From Blautia sp. SC05B48 (lineage in GTDB: Bacteria; Bacillota; Clostridia; Lachnospirales; Lachnospiraceae): a stretch of DNA of 64,000 nt. Under the pieces are notes generated by a model, which searched no databases, was not told where the DNA came from, and worked only from the letters and a program-made list of their open reading frames with translations. The stretch spans positions 1,797,001 to 1,861,000 of the forward strand of contig NZ_CP040518.1 in NCBI RefSeq assembly GCF_005848555.1, in the 5' to 3' direction. The first letter of the stretch is position 1; every line of letters begins with the position of its first letter. Positions 58,623-64,000 of the stretch are shown piece by piece. Position numbers and translations under genes: made by a program.

Positions 58623-59519
58623 ATGGCAATTTTTAAAGGAACAGGCGTTGCAATCGTAACACCTATGCATGAAGACGGTAAGGTGAATTTTGAGAAACTT
58701 GAGGAGATCCTTGAGGATCAAATCGCGAACAGCACAGACGCCATCGTTATCTGTGGAACAACAGGAGAATCTTCTACTCTGACACACGGAGAGCATCTTC
58801 AGACAATTAAGTTCACAATTGATAAAGTTAACAAACGTGTGCCTGTTATCGCAGGAACAGGTTCCAATTGTACAGAGACAGCGATCATGATGTCCAAGGA
58901 AGCAGCTTCCTATGGCGCAGACGCTCTTCTTATTGTAACACCTTACTATAACAAGGCTACACAGAAGGGTCTTATCGCTCATTACACAGCAATTGCCAAT
59001 GCAGTTCCGGAAACTCCGCTCATCATGTACAACGTACCGAGCCGTACAGGCTGCAACATCCAGCCGGCTACAGCAGCTTACCTTGCAAAGAATGTAAAGA
59101 ACATTGTCGGAATCAAGGAAGCAACAGGAGATCTTTCCCAGATCGCCAAGATGATGTCTCTGGCAGACGGACAGCTTGAGCTTTACTCCGGAAATGATGA
59201 TCAGGTACTTCCGATTCTTTCTCTTGGCGGACTTGGAGTTATTTCCGTACTTTCCAACGTTGCACCGAAGTTTACACATGACATGGTCATGAAATATTTC
59301 GACGGCGACACCAAGGGAGCAACAGAGGATCAGCTGAAAGCTCTTCCGCTGATCAATGCGCTGTTCAGCGAAGTAAATCCGATTCCTGTTAAGACAGCTA
59401 TGAACCTTATGGGAATGAACGTAGGGCCGCTTCGTATGCCGCTCTGCGAGATGGAAGAGGACACAAAGGCAGCTCTTGCAAAAGAGATCGAGAAATTCGG
59501 CCTTAAGCTTGCTAAGTGA
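58623..59519 (+). CDS. dapA: 4-hydroxy-tetrahydrodipicolinate synthase
   Basis: 298 residues, normal length. GTTGESSTL binds pyruvate, NVPSRTGC holds the catalytic Tyr loop, and the Schiff-base lysine is in VGIKEATGD (about Lys165). It joins pyruvate and aspartate semialdehyde in the lysine and diaminopimelate pathway. AAGGAGG precedes the ATG. dapB follows 35 bases later. Confidence 0.97.
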   Translation: MAIFKGTGVAIVTPMHEDGKVNFEKLEEILEDQIANSTDAIVICGTTGESSTLTHGEHLQTIKFTIDKVNKRVPVIAGTGSNCTETAIMMSKEAASYGADALLIVTPYYNKATQKGLIAHYTAIANAVPETPLIMYNVPSRTGCNIQPATAAYLAKNVKNIVGIKEATGDLSQIAKMMSLADGQLELYSGNDDQVLPILSLGGLGVISVLSNVAPKFTHDMVMKYFDGDTKGATEDQLKALPLINALFSEVNPIPVKTAMNLMGMNVGPLRMPLCEMEEDTKAALAKEIEKFGLKLAK

Positions 59520-59554
59520 TCTGACTGTAAGCGAAAGGTAAAGGAGAATATACT

Positions 59555-60310
59555 ATGGTAAAAATCATCATGCACGGCTGCAACGGACATATGGGCCAGG
59601 TCATCAGCGGCATTGTGGAGAAAGATCCGGATGCTGAGATCGTAGCAGGTATTGATATTGCAGATCAGGGAAAAAACAGCTATCCGGTATTCACCGATAT
59701 TGACGCATGTCAGGTGGAGGCAGATGCGATCATTGATTTTTCTTCCGCAAAGGCAACAGACAAGCTTCTTGAGTACAGCGCGGCACGCCAGATCCCGGTT
59801 GTTCTGTGCAGTACCGGCTTAAGCCAGGAGCAGCTTGCAAAAGTGGAAGAAACATCCCGGAAGGTAGCAGTGCTGAAATCCGCAAACATGTCTCTTGGTA
59901 TCAACACACTTCTGAAGCTGGTTCAGGACGCAGCTAAGGTTCTTGCAGCTGCAGGCTTTGATATGGAGATCGTAGAGAAGCATCACCGCCTGAAATTAGA
60001 CGCACCAAGTGGTACTGCACTTGCGCTGGCAGACAGCATTAATGAAGCTATGGATAACCAGTATCATTATGTATATGACCGCAGCCAGAAACGTGAAAAA
60101 CGCGATGATAAGGAGATCGGTATCTCCGCAGTTCGCGGCGGAACTATCGTAGGTGAGCATGAGATAATTTTTGCAGGTCAGGACGAAGTGATCGAGTTCA
60201 AGCATACTGCATATTCCAAGGCTATTTTTGGAAAAGGTGCTGTAGAAGCAGCCAAATTCCTTGCCGGCAAACCGGCAGGACGTTATGATATGAGCGACGT
60301 GATCGGCTGA
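59555..60310 (+). CDS. dapB: 4-hydroxy-tetrahydrodipicolinate reductase
   Basis: 251 residues. GCNGHMGQVI is the nucleotide-binding loop; EKHHRLKLDAPSGTALALAD holds the substrate-binding and catalytic His/Lys; RGGTIVGEHEIIFAG follows. It performs the second step after DapA with NAD(P)H. The start has AAAGGAG. A terminator follows at 60355. Confidence 0.97.
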   Translation: MVKIIMHGCNGHMGQVISGIVEKDPDAEIVAGIDIADQGKNSYPVFTDIDACQVEADAIIDFSSAKATDKLLEYSAARQIPVVLCSTGLSQEQLAKVEETSRKVAVLKSANMSLGINTLLKLVQDAAKVLAAAGFDMEIVEKHHRLKLDAPSGTALALADSINEAMDNQYHYVYDRSQKREKRDDKEIGISAVRGGTIVGEHEIIFAGQDEVIEFKHTAYSKAIFGKGAVEAAKFLAGKPAGRYDMSDVIG

Positions 60311-60354
60311 TTCTGACAGATTGAGCCGCAACAGAATAAAATTACAGGTAATAC

Positions 60355-60392
60355 AGACGGGGTTCGTGTAAGATCGGACCCCGTCTTTTTTG
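60355..60392 (+). terminator. Terminator after dapB
   Basis: AGACGGGGT (60355-60363) pairs with ACCCCGTCT (60378-60386) and a T-run follows. Confidence 0.9.
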
Positions 60393-60489
60393 GATGAAAT
60401 TGCGGTTTTTGAAATTTTTCCCAGAATAGGATAGCGGAAAAAGTGCCATATTAGGAATACAGAATTTTTTAGAAAAAGGAGAAGATAAT

Positions 60490-60948
60490 ATGAAAAAATG
60501 GAAGGCGATTCTTTTTGGTACTTTGCTTACCCTGTCTCTGTGTACATTTACAGCCTGCGGCACAGAGGTAAACAATGCGGATGAAACAGTGGATGAAAAA
60601 GATAAAAACACGAAGGATAAGGAAAAAGATACAAACGAAAATACTGCCGCAGAAGATGAAACTATGGAAGAAAAAGCAGACAATGACGGTGTGAAGGACA
60701 ATGGAGAGAGCATTAAGGATTCCGGCACGGATAACAATGAGATGTCCGATGGAAATATTACCGTGACGCCTGCAGGAAATGAAAATAACGGGACAGCAGC
60801 ATCCGGAGCTGCGGATGCTGACAGAAACGAAAATGACGGAACGGTATCCGGTGAGCTGGGTGACAGTGTAAAGGACCTTGGCGACGGCGTAGGTAATGCA
60901 GTGGATGATATCGGAAACGCAGTGGGAAATGCGGTAGAAGGAAGATAA
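60490..60948 (+). CDS. Small acidic lipoprotein of unknown function
   Basis: 152 residues. The signal peptide ends in a lipobox (FTACG, Cys ~22). The rest is highly charged and low in complexity (Asp/Glu/Lys/Asn-rich), then ends with a repeated [20 protein letters not shown] pattern that may form an amphipathic helix. No family recognised. AAAAAGGAGAAG precedes the ATG. Confidence 0.75.
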   Translation: MKKWKAILFGTLLTLSLCTFTACGTEVNNADETVDEKDKNTKDKEKDTNENTAAEDETMEEKADNDGVKDNGESIKDSGTDNNEMSDGNITVTPAGNENNGTAASGAADADRNENDGTVSGELGDSVKDLGDGVGNAVDDIGNAVGNAVEGR

Positions 60949-61028
60949 CAGATATTTTACCACAGCATTGCATAAAACTGTTTCAGATGCTATTATCAGT
61001 GCATGGAAAGAAAACGGAGGACAGGATT

Positions 61029-61799
61029 ATGAAATTCAGACCATGCATTGATATACATAACGGAAAGGTAAAACAGATCGTAGGAGGAAGCCTGAATGAT
61101 CAGGGGGATCAGGCGGCAGAAAATTTTGTGTCAGAGCAGGATGCGGCATTCTATGCAGAGCTTTATAAGAAGGCAGGGTTAAAGGGCGGTCATGTGATCC
61201 TTCTGAACGGAAAGGATTCTCCGAACTACGAAGCAACGAAAGCCCAGGCACTTCTGGCTCTGGGAAAATATCCCGGAGGGCTTCAGATCGGAGGCGGTAT
61301 CTGTCCGGAGAATGCGGCCGAATATCTGGAGGCTGGCGCCAGCCACGTGATCGTAACTTCCTATGTGTTTAAAAACGGAGTGATCTCCTGGGAAAATCTG
61401 GAGGAAATCCGTGATGCAGCAGGGAAAGAACATCTTGTACTTGATCTGAGCTGCCGCAAAAAAGATGGCAAATATTATATTGTCACAGATCGATGGCAGA
61501 AGTTTACAGAAGAGATCGTGACATCGGAGCTGATGGAAAGACTCGGAAGCTTCTGCGACGAATTTCTGGTCCATGCAGTGGATGTGGAAGGAAAGGCCCG
61601 AGGTGTGGAAACAGAGCTTGCAAAGCTTCTGGGACAGTATGCAGCTCATCCGGTGACCTATGCAGGCGGTGTGGGTTCTATGGCAGATATTGAAGAACTT
61701 CGAAAAGCAGGGCAGGGCAGATTGGATGTAACTGTTGGCAGTGCTTTGGATATTTTTGGCGGAAGCATATCCTTTGAAGCTCTGGCAAAAATGAAATAG
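61029..61799 (+). CDS. hisA: HisA, eukaryotic (HIS6) type: ProFAR isomerase
   Basis: 256 residues from the ATG at 61029 (GAGGACAGGATT upstream). It resembles yeast HIS6 rather than the usual bacterial His[80 protein letters not shown] and [10 protein letters not shown]. It converts ProFAR to PRFAR in histidine synthesis. It stands alone, outside any his operon in this window. Confidence 0.92.
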   Translation: MKFRPCIDIHNGKVKQIVGGSLNDQGDQAAENFVSEQDAAFYAELYKKAGLKGGHVILLNGKDSPNYEATKAQALLALGKYPGGLQIGGGICPENAAEYLEAGASHVIVTSYVFKNGVISWENLEEIRDAAGKEHLVLDLSCRKKDGKYYIVTDRWQKFTEEIVTSELMERLGSFCDEFLVHAVDVEGKARGVETELAKLLGQYAAHPVTYAGGVGSMADIEELRKAGQGRLDVTVGSALDIFGGSISFEALAKMK

Positions 61800-62005
61800 T
61801 ATACACAAATAGTGAAGCAGAAGCTTTTGTCCCATCAATCTTCTGGCACTGGTGTGCAGATATACATTTGTAATGAATTAATTAGATGAAATACTCTAAT
61901 AGTTGCGCATTCACGACAAAAAAAACATTTTGAAGGAATATATCGAATAAATTTGGAAAAAATTTATGAAATTTTTGAAAAGTGATGTTAAAATTCAATT
62001 TAATA

Positions 62006-62014
62006 TGTTATAAT
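62006..62014 (+). promoter_or_regulatory. Extended -10 promoter of hpf
   Basis: TGTTATAAT (62006-62014) is an extended -10 with no well-spaced -35; the leader is about 25 bases. Confidence 0.55.
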
Positions 62015-62046
62015 AGCAACATAAAACAGCAAAGGGGATGGAAGTC

Positions 62047-62574
62047 ATGAAATTTATTATTAGTGGAAAGAATATAGCAGTAACCGAAGGACTTAAAACA
62101 GCTGTTGAGGACAAGCTTGGTAAACTTGAAAGGTATTTCACTCCTGAAACTGAGATTTCAGTAACCTTAAGCGTTGAGAAGGATCGCCAGAAGATCGAGG
62201 TAACGATCCCTGTGAAAGGTAACATTATCCGTTCCGAGCAGGTAAGCAACGATATGTATGTATCCATCGATCTGGTTGAAGAGGTAATTGAGCGTCAGCT
62301 TCGTAAATACAAGAACAAGATCGTTGACAAGCAGCAGGAATCCACAAACTTCCAGAAGGCATACCTTGATAAGGATTATGAAGAGGATGAGGAAGTTAAG
62401 ATCATCCGTACCAAGAAATTTGGGATCAAACCAATGTATCCGGAAGATGCATGCGTACAGATGGAGCTTCTCGGACATAATTTCTTTGTATTCTTTAATG
62501 CTGAGACAGAGCAGGTTAACGTAGTTTATAAACGTAAAGGAAATACTTACGGACTGATCGAACCAGAGTTCTGA
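62047..62574 (+). CDS. hpf: Ribosome hibernation promoting factor, long form
   Basis: 175 residues from the ATG at 62047; AAAGGGG lies 9 bases upstream, while an ATG at 62038 is too close to it. The N-terminal HPF/RaiA domain (about 1-95) binds the 30S subunit; the C-terminal domain (about 120-175, IIRTKKFGIKPMYPEDACVQ, HNFFVFFNAET) drives 100S dimer formation in long HPFs. It protects idle ribosomes. No large leader RNA precedes it. Confidence 0.95.
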   Translation: MKFIISGKNIAVTEGLKTAVEDKLGKLERYFTPETEISVTLSVEKDRQKIEVTIPVKGNIIRSEQVSNDMYVSIDLVEEVIERQLRKYKNKIVDKQQESTNFQKAYLDKDYEEDEEVKIIRTKKFGIKPMYPEDACVQMELLGHNFFVFFNAETEQVNVVYKRKGNTYGLIEPEF

Positions 62575-62610
62575 TAGGGGATTTTATTATCACAACTGAA
62601 TATTGAATGG

Positions 62611-62660
62611 AAGGCTCCGGGAATCTGTGTGAGAAATCGGCAGGTTTCCGGAGCCTTTTA
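62611..62660 (+). terminator. Terminator after hpf
   Basis: AAGGCTCCGG (62611-62620) pairs with CCGGAGCCTTTT (62648-62659). Confidence 0.85.
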
Positions 62661-62689
62661 TGTCACAGCAAAATCAGGCTTCTTTTCTG

Positions 62690-62718
62690 TTGCAAGCAAT
62701 AGGGGAGAACTATATAAT
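62690..62718 (+). promoter_or_regulatory. Promoter of the first secreted-protein gene
   Basis: TTGCAA (62690-62695), 17-base spacer, TATAAT (62713-62718). Confidence 0.65.
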
Positions 62719-62747
62719 GAAGACATATGCGAAAGGAGGAAGGGGAA

Positions 62748-63617
62748 ATGAAAAAGAAGCTTCCTGTGGTAATCTTAAGTGCAGCTCTTGGCATGACCAT
62801 GATACCGGCTACCTGTATGGCAGCGGAATTTAACAGTGGTGACACCACAAAAGAACAGACTGTGGAGGACCTGGAACTGATTTCCGGAGAAAACAATACA
62901 AAGGATTCCCAAAAGTCAGAAATACAATGGACAGGATTTAAATGGGACAGCTATTCCCAGGCAGAAATAACGCTTACGTCAGTCGTTAACGGTGTCTGCT
63001 ATTATAAATGGGCAGAGCGAGGGGACGACGGAAATTCCCAGGTACCTCAGATCGAGACCGGAAATACCGTGAATGATGAGGTTTTGATCAGTGAGGATGA
63101 AGAGTTCGGGATCACACTTGCAGACCTGGATACAGACCAGGCAGTTGATCTGTATATCCAGATTGAGGATGAGAAGGGGAAATTAAGTGATCTGAAGCGG
63201 ATGGAACTGGATCAGGACAGCCGCCCGGCGAAAAAAACAGATTCTGCAAAAAAACATAAAGCAGCCAAACCAAAGGCGGAGGACAGTACGGTAGAGGGGC
63301 TGGATTCTCCTCTGAAATTCTATCCGGATACATTTTACGATTTTAAGGTTATCGGTGCAGGTACCGATAATGAAGATCCGGAAAACGGAGACATTAAGTG
63401 GGTGCCTGTTTACTGGAGTACATCTGCGAATCCGAATTCCAACCGGATCCGGAGCACCTGGAAGATCGGTTCCAAGGAAGGAATCGACCAGGAGGGAACA
63501 TTTAATCTGTATGTTTTCTTCCGCAAATATACCTGCAAGGATTCCAAATGGCAGTCTACGGATAAGATACAGTCTGTACAGTACAAGTTTCAGTCAGCCT
63601 CACTTTCTGAAAAATAA
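62748..63617 (+). CDS. Secreted protein of unknown function, paralog of the next gene
   Basis: 289 residues from the ATG at 62748 with AAAGGAGG upstream. The signal peptide ends near CMAAEFNSGD. A beta-rich first module (about 55-155: VCYYKWAERGDDG, LYIQIEDEKGK) and a second (about 185-289: FYDFKVIGAG, VYWSTSANPNSNRIRSTWKI, FNLYVFFRKYTC) are joined by a Lys/Ala-rich linker (SAKKHKAAKPKAE). The modules may be Ig-like; no catalytic motif was seen. The next gene begins with a closely similar signal and mature start. Confidence 0.78.
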   Translation: MKKKLPVVILSAALGMTMIPATCMAAEFNSGDTTKEQTVEDLELISGENNTKDSQKSEIQWTGFKWDSYSQAEITLTSVVNGVCYYKWAERGDDGNSQVPQIETGNTVNDEVLISEDEEFGITLADLDTDQAVDLYIQIEDEKGKLSDLKRMELDQDSRPAKKTDSAKKHKAAKPKAEDSTVEGLDSPLKFYPDTFYDFKVIGAGTDNEDPENGDIKWVPVYWSTSANPNSNRIRSTWKIGSKEGIDQEGTFNLYVFFRKYTCKDSKWQSTDKIQSVQYKFQSASLSEK

Positions 63618-63687
63618 TATTGTGTAGAGTGCGAATATCTCCTTGACATAATAAATATGTAACACATGGAGAAAAGGAGGAAGGTAA

Positions 63688-64000
63688 ATGAAGAAAAAAG
63701 TTCTGGCGCTTTTTTTAAGTGCCGCGCTTTGTGTGACGGTGCTTCCGGCAACCGGTATGGCTGCAGAGTTTGGCAGCGGTGATGCAGAAATCGTAGAAAA
63801 TGCTGCTGACAGCCAGGAGATGTTTTCCGCAGAGGAAACTACAGAGCCTATGGGAGAGACCGGGCAGCCTGCAGAAGACAGTGAGGATATTTCTGAGGGA
63901 ACTGTGGATAACTCTTCCGGTGTAATCATGGAAGATGTGGAAAATACGGAAAATGCGGAGAACAGCGAGGATGCTTTCGGCGAAGCTGAGGAAGGAGTTT
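63688..64000 (+). CDS. Secreted protein, 5' end only
   Basis: 104 codons before the window ends, no stop. AAGGAGG precedes the ATG. The signal peptide (MKKKVLALFLSAALCVTVLP, ending near GMAAEFGSGD) is clearly related to that of the gene before it. The mature part so far is acidic and low in complexity (Glu, Asp, Ser, Asn). Such N-termini usually lead into long repeat-bearing surface proteins, an inference. Confidence 0.8.
   Translation, partial: MKKKVLALFLSAALCVTVLPATGMAAEFGSGDAEIVENAADSQEMFSAEETTEPMGETGQPAEDSEDISEGTVDNSSGVIMEDVENTENAENSEDAFGEAEEGV

Noticed and set aside
61800-62046. raiA RNA motif upstream of hpf
   Set aside because: The likely promoter is only ~30 bases before the start, leaving no room for the ~200-base RNA.

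Overview
The window looks like a chromosomal segment of a Gram-positive anaerobic Clostridia, most likely family Lachnospiraceae (Blautia-like; the genus is an inference). Grounds: bifunctional AdhE with Rex-like operators, an NtpK-type V-ATPase operon, long-form HPF, PadR/DUF1700/DUF4097 and TetR/RpiR/Rrf2 regulators, strong AGGAGG ribosome sites, and secreted proteins with N-termini typical of gut Lachnospiraceae. No rRNA, tRNA, CRISPR array, prophage or transposase gene was seen.

Layout. 1-4535 (minus): an operon for cell-surface proteins (Amidase_3 amidase, class A serine hydrolase, CAP-domain protein running off the left edge). 4.7-6.7 kb: an autoregulated PadR / DUF1700 / DUF4097 operon behind a palindromic AT-rich promoter. 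6.9-8.8 kb: cysK and an Rrf2/IscR-like regulator. 8.9-14.8 kb: phosphate uptake (pstS, pstC, pstA, pstB, phoU) and a PhoR-like kinase; the PstS reads as a circular permutation of the usual protein. 15-21 kb: CNNM/CBS transporter, TetR regulator, DUF308 membrane protein, radical SAM protein, and an NCS2 purine permease behind an attenuator-like leader.

21-24.6 kb is an accessory patch: an AT-rich GIY-YIG gene and a cysteine-rich microprotein lie among three copies of a dispersed hairpin repeat, the last abutting an rRNA methyltransferase gene. 25-31 kb: a subgroup Ic aminotransferase and a wall-synthesis cluster (L,D-transpeptidase, Ddl, MurF). 31.4-36.6 kb: glutamate dehydrogenase, a divergent RpiR regulator, a small conserved protein and an aconitase-superfamily hydratase.

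36.6-38.65 kb is the strangest stretch: 2 kb without a convincing gene, bounded by a 69-bp near-perfect inverted repeat (68/69), holding nested smaller inverted repeats, a strong sigma-A promoter and several hairpins. It is my best candidate for something undescribed (a large structured RNA and/or a non-autonomous element).

38.7-49.5 kb: an RluA-type pseudouridine synthase, an orphan sugar-binding lipoprotein and the nine-gene V-ATPase operon (G-I-K-E-C-F-A-B-D), whose K subunit keeps the sodium ligands. 49.8-60.3 kb: PAP2 phosphatase, aminotransferase, adhE (minus) with a long leader, typA (minus), an SSB-like protein, a frameshifted CobO-type adenosyltransferase, dapA and dapB. 60.5-64 kb: a lipoprotein, a eukaryotic-type HisA, long HPF and two tandem paralogous secreted proteins, the last cut by the window edge.
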